The position numbers and the translations under genes are program-made. Shown here piece after piece: positions 26,114 through 35,025 of a stretch of DNA of 64,000 nt. Where the stretch lies: NCBI RefSeq assembly GCF_009299795.1, contig NZ_VIGP01000002.1:124001-188000 (forward strand), in the 5' to 3' direction. Within the stretch, counting starts at the first letter, position 1; the number at the start of each line of letters is the position of its first letter. The notes under the pieces were generated by a model. The model was given only the letters and a program-made list of their open reading frames with translations, searched no databases and was not told the origin of the DNA. The stretch is from Brachybacterium subflavum. GTDB taxonomy: Bacteria; Actinomycetota; Actinomycetes; Actinomycetales; Dermabacteraceae.

Positions 26114-26728
26114 ATGCGAATCTTCGACAGCTTCCGAACAGTCCTGCGCGCCAGCTGGTACCCGTACCTCGTGTCCAATCTCGTCGTCTACGGCACGTTG
26201 CTGATGGCGATGATCGCGTCCGTCTACATCCCTGGTCTGCACGAGATCGGCCACCGGAACACCGAGGCCTTCCTCAGCTCGCCCGGGTCGTCCTTGGTCG
26301 TCGAGGCCTACAGCAGCGGCAGCATCGTCGAACCCGCACTGCTGACTCTCCTCGCCAACCTCCTGTTCGCAGCACTGGGAACCACGACGCTGCCCACGCT
26401 GATCGTTCCCTTCTTCGGTGTGGTCGCGACGATCGCACGGGCAATCTTCATCGGCATGCCGTACGCGCCGACAACGCTCGAGGAGCTGATCACGGTGATC
26501 ACCGTCTCGCCCGTGCTGCTGATCGAGTTCCAGGCCTATGTCCTGGCGATGCTGGGATCGATCATCCTCTGGCGATCGACCTTCGGCTACCGCCGACGCA
26601 ATCTCTCATCGGCCTGGGAGGGGTACCTTGCCGGCATCAAGGACAACCTGCGCCTCTATCCGATGATCATCATCCTGCTTCTGGTCATTGCGCTGGTCGA
26701 GGCCGTCACAGCCCTGTTCCTGCACTGA
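26114..26728 (+). CDS. Membrane protein, SpoIIM/DUF95-like
   Basis: A 204-residue protein with five or six hydrophobic segments. Residues 75-180 (LLANLLFAALGTTTLPTLIVPFFGVV, then VSPVLLIEFQAYVLAMLGSIIL and YLAGIKDNLRLYPMIIILLL) resemble the SpoIIM/DUF95 membrane domain. It starts two bases after the MerR stop and is the third gene of the operon. The family call is tentative and the role unknown. Confidence 0.6.
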   Translation: MRIFDSFRTVLRASWYPYLVSNLVVYGTLLMAMIASVYIPGLHEIGHRNTEAFLSSPGSSLVVEAYSSGSIVEPALLTLLANLLFAALGTTTLPTLIVPFFGVVATIARAIFIGMPYAPTTLEELITVITVSPVLLIEFQAYVLAMLGSIILWRSTFGYRRRNLSSAWEGYLAGIKDNLRLYPMIIILLLVIALVEAVTALFLH

Positions 26729-26768
26729 ACCTCGATGCGCCATCAGGGCTCTCCCGCGTGCAGGGCCT

Positions 26769-27689
26769 TCAGCGCTGATGTCGGGTGCGGTGCTTCTCGA
26801 GCTGCCAGACAGTGATGATGGCGATGGCTTCCGCGAGGAGGAACACCAGCATGTACGGTCCGCCGGCGCCACCGCTGCGGTCCTGGGCGATGCCGCCGCC
26901 GTCGGCGAACAGGGCGCCGATGCCGTAGGCGAAGACATTGTTCATGACGTGGAAGGCGATCGAGGCTTCGAGACCCCGGCTCAGCAGAGACATGACCGCG
27001 GTGCTCGCCCCGAGGCCCAGGTAATTCAGGATCATCCATGGATCCAGGCTGGTGTGGACGATGGCGAAGAGGACGCTCGAACCGATGATGCCCACGATCA
27101 GCGCGGGGCGGGAAGCGCGGATCCACGACGCGTAGGAGGCGGTGAGGACACCGCGGAAAGCGACTTCCTCCGCCGCGGCCTGCAACGGCGTGGTCAGCAC
27201 CAGCACCACCAGCAGCGCGATGGTCGTGCCGGAGACGGCGAACAAGGACAGCGGCGAGGGGTTGATCAGCTGGACCGCGATGTTGGCGAGGACCATCAGC
27301 ACCGCGAAGAGGCCGACGTACATCGTCAGCCGACGCCACCGGAAAGCCCGCCCGGCGCTCAGTGCGGATCGCCAGGGCACCCGCCCGACCTTGGCGAGCA
27401 GGAGGAGCGCGAGCGGGGCGATCAGGATGATCGCGAGATTCGTCGCGAGGAAGGACAAGGGGGTCAGCGAGGCGCCATCGGGATCCTCGCCCAGCAGGGC
27501 GACCTCGACGATGGCGGCGGCACCGCCCAGCAGCAGTTGGAGGCCGTAGACCGCCGCGACGACGACGATCGTCAGCACCAGCGGGACCCACCACCGCATC
27601 GACAGGTGCGCGCCGAAAGGACGATTCCCATCGACGGAAGCGGGCGCGCTCGAGGTGTTGGTGAGGGACGGGTCAGGAGTCGTGGTCAT
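26769..27689 (-). CDS. CPBP family intramembrane glutamic endopeptidase
   Basis: A 306-residue protein with about eight transmembrane helices. The Abi/CPBP motifs are visible: motif 1 AEEVAFRGVL (near residue 170), motif 2 containing LFAIVHTSLDPW and motif 3 AFHVMNNVFAYG. CPBP proteins include CAAX processing proteases and bacteriocin self-immunity proteins. The ATG at 27689 has GAAGGA upstream and lies inside the end of the preceding gene, so they are coupled. It converges with the MFS-MerR operon. Confidence 0.92.
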   Translation of the reverse strand: MTTTPDPSLTNTSSAPASVDGNRPFGAHLSMRWWVPLVLTIVVVAAVYGLQLLLGGAAAIVEVALLGEDPDGASLTPLSFLATNLAIILIAPLALLLLAKVGRVPWRSALSAGRAFRWRRLTMYVGLFAVLMVLANIAVQLINPSPLSLFAVSGTTIALLVVLVLTTPLQAAAEEVAFRGVLTASYASWIRASRPALIVGIIGSSVLFAIVHTSLDPWMILNYLGLGASTAVMSLLSRGLEASIAFHVMNNVFAYGIGALFADGGGIAQDRSGGAGGPYMLVFLLAEAIAIITVWQLEKHRTRHQR

Positions 27690-28035
27690 GATGGTCCTTC
27701 GGGGAGTGTGAGCTGGACGGAGCGGAGCCGTCATCCGTGGTGGTGGCGAAGCGTCGCCAGATGGTGCCGAACAACAGCCCGATCGAGCCGCTCAGCGCCG
27801 CGACGACGATCGCGTTGGTGAGGGCGGTGACGGGCACCGCGCCGACGAGAACGAACATCGAGATGAAGAACGCGATGAGGCACAGCACGGCGATGGCTCG
27901 GTCTTGGAACCGCGTCAGAGCCCTTCCGAGTCGGCTGCGCAGTTCGGGGGTGTTCGCGCGGTTGTCGAGAAACAGCGCGATGAGCAGGAGGGGGACGACC
28001 TGCATCGCGCCCTCGTAGATGAGCGAGTCATCCAT
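27673..28035 (-). CDS. Small membrane protein of unknown function
   Basis: A 120-residue protein with three hydrophobic segments (YEGAMQVVPLLLIALFL, AIAVLCLIAFFISMFVLVGAV and AIVVAALSGSIGLLFGTIW) and a His/Asp-rich C-terminus (HSPKDHHDHDS). I do not recognise a family. It overlaps both the upstream small gene (ATG inside that gene's end) and the downstream CPBP gene, so the three are one operon. Confidence 0.65.
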   Translation of the reverse strand: MDDSLIYEGAMQVVPLLLIALFLDNRANTPELRSRLGRALTRFQDRAIAVLCLIAFFISMFVLVGAVPVTALTNAIVVAALSGSIGLLFGTIWRRFATTTDDGSAPSSSHSPKDHHDHDS

Positions 28036-28372
28036 CGTGGCTCCGTGTCCGGTCCGGGCCGTGAGGGAGCAGCGGCTCATCGGACAGCTGGGCCTCCTCG
28101 GCGAAGAATCGCACCGGAGCGTGGTGGGCCGAGGCGCGGGGTCCGGTGGCCGGCCCCGGCAGCAGCACGCTGGCCGCGGTCTGATGCTGAGTGCCGAGCC
28201 GGACGAGGGCGGTCCGGTTCTCACTGCGCGCCCAGTCGTCGCACCGGCCGTGAGCGGGCACGAAGTATGCCGGTCGGGTCCCGCCGGGCGAGTCAGCCGG
28301 GCGCGCGAAGGCGGGATCGCGCGAGACCTCCTGGACCTCGAGCCGATCGGAGATCCGTCCAGTGCCGGTCAT
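28028..28372 (-). CDS. Hypothetical soluble protein, first gene of MerR-controlled operon
   Basis: A 114-residue protein of no recognised family, without a signal peptide or membrane segment. The ATG at 28372 is well defined by TAGGAG seven bases upstream, and it is the first gene after a MerR-type promoter. Its composition is rich in Arg, His, Pro and Ala (HGRCDDWARSENRTALVRL). The ribosome-binding site, overlap with the next gene and promoter support a real gene despite the lack of homology. Confidence 0.55.
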   Translation of the reverse strand: MTGTGRISDRLEVQEVSRDPAFARPADSPGGTRPAYFVPAHGRCDDWARSENRTALVRLGTQHQTAASVLLPGPATGPRASAHHAPVRFFAEEAQLSDEPLLPHGPDRTRSHDG

Positions 28373-28410
28373 GTGGGGGCTCCTACGCGAAGGCGGGTAT
28401 GTGCACCACC

Positions 28411-28441
28411 ATCGGAAACCGTGCCCTGGGGGCACGGTCAA
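28411..28441 (-). promoter_or_regulatory. MerR-type promoter/operator
   Basis: On the minus strand TTGACC (28441-28436) and TCCGAT (28416-28411) are 19 bases apart. The spacer region holds the perfect palindrome ACCGTGCCC-tgg-GGGCACGGT (28418-28438). This is the arrangement bound by MerR-family activators and lies between the operon starting at 28372 and the divergent MerR gene at 28511. Confidence 0.8.
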
Positions 28442-28510
28442 GGAAGTGCTTCCGATTCCCTCGCTCATCCACGAGGATGGAGATATGTCTGCTCCCCCTG
28501 GTGACCGCTG

Positions 28511-29248
28511 ATGGAGTGGAGCACGCGCCGACTCGCGGACCTCGCGGGCACGACCGTGAAGGCCATTCGGCACTACCACGCGACCGGTGTGCTCGAAGAG
28601 CCCGCACGGGCGGCTAACGGCTACAAGCAGTACCGCACGGCCCACCTGGTGCGCCTGCTGCAGATCAGACAGCTCCGGGACCTGGGGATGTCAACGGCGG
28701 AGATCCGGTCGACGATCGATTCGGACGACCTGTTCTTCGACACCGTGCGCTCGCTCGACGCACGGCTCTCCGCCTCCATCGAACGTCAGCAGAAGATCCG
28801 GGCCGACCTCGCCGAGCTGCTCGCTCACCGCACCGGACCGGACGTCCCCGTAGGGTTCGAATCCATCGCGGACAGTCTCACCGAGCCAGATCGGGCGGTG
28901 ATCGCCATCAGCGCACTGCTCTACGACGAACGGGGCATGCGAGACCTGCGCGAGATCGCCGAAGACCACCAGGACGCCGACATCGGGTTCAACGAGCTTC
29001 CGGCCGATGCCGACGCCGAGGCCATCCGTGCCGTCGCCGTTCGGCTGGCGATGGTGCTGCGCGGGATCCACGAGGACTACCCGGGCACTCGCACTCCGCC
29101 TCGGCCGACGAATGTGCGCGAACGCGAGGCGCTGCACGCCCTCTACCAGTCGCTACCCGACCTCTACAATCCCGCGCAGATCGAAGTCCTCGGACAGGCG
29201 TTCCGCCTCTCGCAGGAGGATGGTTCCTCGGACGAGGCCGGCAGCTGA
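28511..29248 (+). CDS. MerR family transcriptional regulator
   Basis: A 245-residue protein with the MerR DNA-binding head WSTRRLADLAGTTVKAIRHYHATGVLEEPARAANGYKQY, a coiled coil near residues 75-105 and an all-alpha effector domain. It is a distant relative of the regulator at 25404 (both have a HYH/YYH motif and a similar effector region). It is divergent from the CPBP operon and the 9-3-9 palindrome between them is its likely operator. The ligand is unknown. Confidence 0.92.
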   Translation: MEWSTRRLADLAGTTVKAIRHYHATGVLEEPARAANGYKQYRTAHLVRLLQIRQLRDLGMSTAEIRSTIDSDDLFFDTVRSLDARLSASIERQQKIRADLAELLAHRTGPDVPVGFESIADSLTEPDRAVIAISALLYDERGMRDLREIAEDHQDADIGFNELPADADAEAIRAVAVRLAMVLRGIHEDYPGTRTPPRPTNVREREALHALYQSLPDLYNPAQIEVLGQAFRLSQEDGSSDEAGS

Positions 29249-29300
29249 GGAGAGCTGTCACGTCCGGCGCCGAGCCGCTGGGGCTGGCTCTGACGGAGCA

Positions 29301-29348
29301 CACGCGAGGCCCGGACCCGCAGAAGTCTGCAGGTCCGGGCCTCGCGTG
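29301..29348. terminator. Long bidirectional hairpin terminator
   Basis: CACGCGAGGCCCGGACC pairs with GGTCCGGGCCTCGCGTG (17 bp), and an inner GCAGA/TCTGC stem continues it. It separates the convergent MerR gene and nrdF. The core GCGAGGCCCGGACCCG recurs in the terminator at 47150. Confidence 0.85.
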
Positions 29349-29392
29349 CGCGCCGTCGGCGGGGATCCCCGACGACGTGCGCGGTCAGCGGA

Positions 29393-30424
<1,032 letters not shown>

Positions 30425-30621
30425 CTAGGTGCCGCGAACGGGCTCCCGGGCGGAGGCCCAGGCCGCCCAGCGCGTCTGTGGCGGAGTCGACCGTCGGGCC
30501 CTCCGAAGGACCGGCGACGCGGCCGATCGCGCGGCCGACGGGTGCCTGTCGGGCCAGCCCGACCCTGCGCTCGCCAGGTGACAGGATGGGCACCTGGCCC
30601 TCCGACGAGAAGACTCGAGCC

Positions 30622-31992
30622 ATGACCCCATCCAGCGCCCCCGCCGCCTCCTCGACCCCCGCGTCGACCATCCCGGACGAGCCGGCCCCGTCCCGATCCG
30701 CGGCGGCCTCGCCCGCCCCGCGCCGCCGCGCACGCTGGGCCGGGCCGATCGGCCGCGCCCTCGTCTACGGGATCCCCTCGCTGGTCCTGGGCACTCTGGC
30801 CTTCTCGCTGACTCTCGCGCTTCTCGCCCTGGGCGCGGGAACGGTGATCATCTGGATCGGTCTGCCGATCCTGGTCGCCGCGGTGATGGTCGCGCGGGGC
30901 TTCGCGAACGCCGAGCGCGGCATGCAGGGCTTCCTGCTGGGCAGACCGCTCCCCCGGCCGGCGCGGCGCCGAGCGCGCGAGGGCGCGGGACGGGTGCGGC
31001 GCATGCTCACGCCGCTCGCGGACCCGCAGTCCTGGCTCGAGTGCCTGTGGACCCTCGTGCATCTCGTGCTCATCGCGATCACGACGCCGCTGCTGCTGGC
31101 CTGGGCCCTCGGGGCGGTCGCCACCATCGGCGCGCCCGTCGCCACGCTGATCCTGCACAGCGTCCTGCCGGACGCCGACATGAACGGGCTGGGCGAGCTG
31201 GTCTTCGGCTTCCACGGCGACCTCGCCCTCGTCACCGACGTCGCCCTGCAGTGCGCGATGGGGCTCGTGTTCCTGCTGACGCTGAACCCCGTGGCCCGCG
31301 GGCTCATCGCCCTGCACCACGCGGTCGGCTACGGACTGCTCAGCTCCCGCTTCGAGGAGCAGCAGCGCCTGGCGCGCACCGAGGAGTCACGGGCTGCCGG
31401 CCGGGCGGCCGAGTCCGAGTCCCTGCGCCGCCTCGAGCGGGACCTGCACGACGGACCCCAGCAGGGCATCGTCCGCGCCACGATGGATCTCGCGCGCGCC
31501 GAGCGTCTCGCCGCGTCGGACCCCGAGCGCGCCCAGCACATCCTCGCCCAGACCCGCGAGATGCTGGGCACCACCCTCGAGGACCTGCGGCGCCTCTCGC
31601 GGGGGATCGCCCCGCCGATCCTCGTGGACCGGGGCCTCGCCGCGGCCCTCGCCGAGCGCGCCGCCCTGTGCCCCGTCCCCACCGCGGTGGACTGCCAGGA
31701 CATGGACCTCCCCGAGCACGTGGAGATCGGCATCTACTACGTGGTCTCCGAGGCCCTCGCCAACGCCGCCAAGCACTCCGGGGCGAGCGCGGTGCAGGTG
31801 CGCGTCACCCGCGAGGCGGGCAGCGCGCGCACCGTCATCGTCGACGACGGCCGCGGCGGGGCGAGCATCGCCGCCGGTCACGGCCTCGCGGGTCTCGCCG
31901 GACGCGTCGCCTCGCTCGAGGGGACGCTGCAGGTGGACTCGCCCGAGGGACAGGGCACCCGGATCGAGGCGGTGATCCCGTGCGCCTCGTGA
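30622..31992 (+). CDS. Two-component sensor histidine kinase (HisKA_3, NarL partner)
   Basis: A 456-residue kinase. After a Pro/Ala-rich N-terminus it has four hydrophobic segments (about 52-100 and 145-235) of a putative sensor domain family. The phospho-acceptor helix is LRRLERDLHDGPQQGIVRATMDL, typical of the HisKA_3 group, and the ATPase domain has VVSEALANAAKHSGA, VIVDDGRGGA and GHGLAGLAGR. The response regulator start overlaps its stop. The signal is unknown. Confidence 0.92.
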   Translation: MTPSSAPAASSTPASTIPDEPAPSRSAAASPAPRRRARWAGPIGRALVYGIPSLVLGTLAFSLTLALLALGAGTVIIWIGLPILVAAVMVARGFANAERGMQGFLLGRPLPRPARRRAREGAGRVRRMLTPLADPQSWLECLWTLVHLVLIAITTPLLLAWALGAVATIGAPVATLILHSVLPDADMNGLGELVFGFHGDLALVTDVALQCAMGLVFLLTLNPVARGLIALHHAVGYGLLSSRFEEQQRLARTEESRAAGRAAESESLRRLERDLHDGPQQGIVRATMDLARAERLAASDPERAQHILAQTREMLGTTLEDLRRLSRGIAPPILVDRGLAAALAERAALCPVPTAVDCQDMDLPEHVEIGIYYVVSEALANAAKHSGASAVQVRVTREAGSARTVIVDDGRGGASIAAGHGLAGLAGRVASLEGTLQVDSPEGQGTRIEAVIPCAS

Positions 31993-32621
31993 TCGCCGAC
32001 GACTCCGCCCTGCTGCGCGAGGGCCTGCGCCTGCTGCTCGAGGATGCGGGCCACGAGGTCGTGGCCTCGGCGGCCGACGGCGCGGAGCTCGTGGCCCGCG
32101 CGCTCGAGCACCGGCCCGACCTCGTGATCGCCGACATCCGGATGCCCCCGAGCCACAGCGACGAGGGCCTGCGCGCGGCCCACGAGATCCGCCGCTCCTG
32201 GCCCGAGGCGCCGATCATGCTGCTCAGCCAGTACGTGGTCGTCGCCTATGCGGCCGAGCTGATCGGCGCGGGCACGCCCGCCACCGGTTACCTGCTCAAG
32301 GACCGGGTGAGCGACATCGGCCGCTTCCTCGAGTCCGTCGAGCGCGTGGCGGGCGGCGGCGTGGTCATGGACCCCGACGTCATCGCGCAGGTCCTCGCCT
32401 CCCAGCGCCGCTCGCCCCTGGACGAGCTCACCCCTCGCGAGCGCGAGGTCCTCGAGCTCATGGGCGAGGGGCTCACGAACGCCGGGATCGCCGAGCGCCT
32501 CGTGGTCACCGAGGGCGCCGTCGAGAAGCACACCCAGCGCCTGTTCGCGAAGCTCGGCCTGAGCCCCGACGCGAGCGTCCACCGCCGGGTGAAGGCGGTG
32601 CTGACGCTGCTGGGCGGGTGA
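31980..32621 (+). CDS. NarL/LuxR-family response regulator
   Basis: A 213-residue regulator. The receiver has VIADDSALLREGL, the phospho-acceptor in DLVIADIRMPPSHSDEG and YLLKDRVSD. The C-terminal HTH is LTPREREVLELMGEGLTNAGIAERLVVTEGAVEKHTQRLF. The GTG start lies twelve bases inside the kinase gene. Target genes cannot be assigned from the window. Confidence 0.93.
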   Translation: MRLVIADDSALLREGLRLLLEDAGHEVVASAADGAELVARALEHRPDLVIADIRMPPSHSDEGLRAAHEIRRSWPEAPIMLLSQYVVVAYAAELIGAGTPATGYLLKDRVSDIGRFLESVERVAGGGVVMDPDVIAQVLASQRRSPLDELTPREREVLELMGEGLTNAGIAERLVVTEGAVEKHTQRLFAKLGLSPDASVHRRVKAVLTLLGG

Positions 32622-32713
32622 CGGACGGAGGCAGCTGGGGGTGAGGGGCTGGGCGGACGCGGGCGAGGTGCCCGCCGTCGGGAGCCCGCCCGTCGGAATC
32701 GGCTACAACGACG

Positions 32714-32771
32714 TTGAGTGCTGCGCAGTGGTCGTTATGAGCGCTCATAACGACCGTTGCGCAGCACTCAA
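32714..32771. repeat. 58-bp near-perfect palindrome
   Basis: Two 29-base arms meet without a loop at AGC|GCT. The arms start TTGAGTGCTGCGCA and end TGCGCAGCACTCAA and differ only at two adjacent positions (GT opposite GT). It lies between the convergent response regulator and acetate symporter genes. It is less GC-rich than its surroundings. It could act as a terminator, form a cruciform, or be a mobile palindromic element. Confidence 0.85.
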
Positions 32772-32860
32772 TGTCCGGGGGCGGGGCGGGGTCGGGGGCG
32801 TGGCGGACCGCACACGCCCCGCCGCAGCGCGCGTGCGTCCCGCCCCAGCGCGCGGCCCCG

Positions 32861-34447
32861 TCAGTGCTCGGACGCCCCCTCCGCCCCGGCGCCGGTGAAG
32901 GCGCGGACCTCCATCTCGGCGGCCTTCACGTCGTGGTCGGGCGCGGGCTTGGTGACGAGGGTGCCGACGATCCCGAGCAGGAAGCCCAGCGGGATCGAGA
33001 CGATGCCGGGGTTGGAGAGCGGGAACAGGTCGAAGTCGGCGCCGGGGAACATCGCCTTCTCGTTGCCGGAGACGGCCGGGGAGAGCACGATCAGGATGAG
33101 GCAGGCAGCGAGCCCGCCGATCATCGAGAACAGTGCGCCGCCGGTGTTGAACCGTCGCCAGAACAGGGAGAAGAGGATCGTGGGCAGGTTGGCGCTCGCG
33201 GCGACCGCGAAGGCGAGCGCCACCAGGAAGGCGACGTTCTGCCCGAGGGCCACCACGCCGCCCACGATCGCGAGTATCCCGATCGCGACGACCGTCCAGC
33301 GGGCGATCTTCACCTCGTCGTCCGCTGGGACCTCGCCGCCGCGGATGACGGAGGCGTAGATGTCGTGCGCGAAGCTCGTGGCCGCCGTGATCGCGAGGCC
33401 CGCGACCACCGCGAGGATCGTCGCGAAGGCGATCGCGGAGACCACGGCCATCAGGACGGGCCCGCCGAGGGCGAGGGCGAGCAGCGGGGCCGCCGCGTTC
33501 TCCCCGCCGGGCGTCGCGGGGTCCCCGAGGACCTCGGGGCCGACGAGGGCCGCGGCGCCGTAGCCGAGGATCAGGGTGAGCACGTAGAAGATGCCGATGA
33601 TCCAGATCGCCCAGACCACCGAGCGCCGCGCCTCCTTGCCGCTGGGCACGGTGTAGAAGCGCATGAGCACGTGCGGGAGACCCGCGGTGCCCAGGACCAG
33701 CGCGAGCCCGAGCGACAGGAAGTCCACGGGGTTGGGGTACTTCAGACCCGGCGTGAGGATCGCCTCGCCGTCGGGCGACATCGCGATCGCTTGATCCAGC
33801 ACGGCGGAGAAGTTGAAGCCATAGCGGCCCATGACCATGATCGCGAGGATCGCGACGCCGACGACGAGCAGCACCGCCTTGATGATCTGCACCCAGGTGG
33901 TGCCCTTCATACCGCCCACGATCACGTAGACGATCATCAGGACGCCCACGACCACCACGGTCAGGGCCGTCGGCAGCTTGCCCTCGAGCCCCAGCAGCAG
34001 GGCGACGAGCCCGCCCGCGCCCGCCATCTGGGCGATGAGGTAGAAGAAGCAGACGGCGAGGGTGGTGAGCGAGGCCGCCAGGCGCACGGGGCGCTGGTTC
34101 AGGCGGAAGGAGAGGACGTCTGCCATCGTGAACTTGCCGGTGTTGCGCAGCAGCTCGGCGACCAGCAGGAGCGCGACGAGCCAGGCGACGAGGAAGCCGA
34201 TCGAGTAGAGGAAGCCGTCGTAGCCGGCCATGGCGATCGCCCCGCAGATGCCCAGGAAGCTCGCGGCGCTGAGGTAGTCGCCGGAGATCGCGATGCCATT
34301 CTGCGGTCCGGAGAACGAGCGGTTGCCGGCGTAGAACTCGGCGGCGCTCGCCTTCTGGCGGGAGACGCGGAAGACGATGAACAGCGTGAACGCGACGAAC
34401 AGCGCGAACACGATCATGTTGATGACAGGGTTGATCTCGTGGCTCAT
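32861..34447 (-). CDS. actP: Cation acetate symporter, ActP (SSS family)
   Basis: A 528-residue sodium:solute symporter with about thirteen helices. Typical segments are FYAGNRSFSGPQNGIAISGDYLSAASFLG, GGMKGTTWVQIIKAVLL and AFATILAVVAGLAITAATSFAHDIYA. ActP takes up acetate and other short monocarboxylates with sodium or protons. Its ATG overlaps the stop of the DUF485 gene (ATGA), the usual actP partner arrangement. Confidence 0.94.
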   Translation of the reverse strand: MSHEINPVINMIVFALFVAFTLFIVFRVSRQKASAAEFYAGNRSFSGPQNGIAISGDYLSAASFLGICGAIAMAGYDGFLYSIGFLVAWLVALLLVAELLRNTGKFTMADVLSFRLNQRPVRLAASLTTLAVCFFYLIAQMAGAGGLVALLLGLEGKLPTALTVVVVGVLMIVYVIVGGMKGTTWVQIIKAVLLVVGVAILAIMVMGRYGFNFSAVLDQAIAMSPDGEAILTPGLKYPNPVDFLSLGLALVLGTAGLPHVLMRFYTVPSGKEARRSVVWAIWIIGIFYVLTLILGYGAAALVGPEVLGDPATPGGENAAAPLLALALGGPVLMAVVSAIAFATILAVVAGLAITAATSFAHDIYASVIRGGEVPADDEVKIARWTVVAIGILAIVGGVVALGQNVAFLVALAFAVAASANLPTILFSLFWRRFNTGGALFSMIGGLAACLILIVLSPAVSGNEKAMFPGADFDLFPLSNPGIVSIPLGFLLGIVGTLVTKPAPDHDVKAAEMEVRAFTGAGAEGASEH

Positions 34448-34872
34448 CGCAGCTCGCCCTCCTGCCCGTCGGCCGGGCGGGCGGAGTCCTCGAGGATCTC
34501 CCCGCTCTCCATCTCGGCGCGGATCGCCTCGGCATGGGGGTCGTAGCGCTTGTCGGCCCACCACCGGTAGAGCATGGTGATCACGAAGGTGGTGATGACC
34601 TGGCCGAAGCCGAACAGCAGGCCCACGGTGATGTTGCCGGCGACCTTGATCGCGAAGAACTCGTGGGTCCAGTCCGCGAGGATCACGTACAGCAGGTACC
34701 AGACCAGGAACAGCACCGTGATCGGCACGATGAAGGTGAGGAACGAGCGGCGCAGCCGCTGGAAGTCCTCGGACTGCTGGACGGCGAGGCTGCGGGCGCC
34801 GACGGAGGAGGGATCTCCGAGCGGGTCGCGGCCCGAGGATCTGGGATCGGGCAGGGATGCGGACTCTGACAT
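34444..34872 (-). CDS. DUF485 domain-containing membrane protein
   Basis: A 142-residue protein. The DUF485 core has EDFQRLRRSFLTFIVPITVLFLVWYLLYVIL and a second hydrophobic helix near ITVGLLFGFGQVITTFVITMLY, followed by RWWADKRYDP. Such proteins precede actP in many bacteria and probably support symporter function. GAAGGAG lies eight bases before the ATG. Confidence 0.93.
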   Translation of the reverse strand: MSESASLPDPRSSGRDPLGDPSSVGARSLAVQQSEDFQRLRRSFLTFIVPITVLFLVWYLLYVILADWTHEFFAIKVAGNITVGLLFGFGQVITTFVITMLYRWWADKRYDPHAEAIRAEMESGEILEDSARPADGQEGELR

Positions 34873-35025
34873 GCCGGGCTCCTTCGCTCGGACGTGCACA
34901 GGGGGATCGCGGGAGGAGACCGCGATGCGCCCAATGTATCGTGCATCACATGTCCGGCGCCGGAGGTGCCACGGGTGTCGCCGCCCGTCCCGCGGTCGCG
35001 GTCCGCGCCGCGGCGGCGCTCCGCG

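Noticed and set aside
34900..34960. A CRP/GlxR-like site (TGTGATGCACGATACA) upstream of the DUF485-actP operon
   Set aside because: Only one half-site fits; the second half departs from the consensus.
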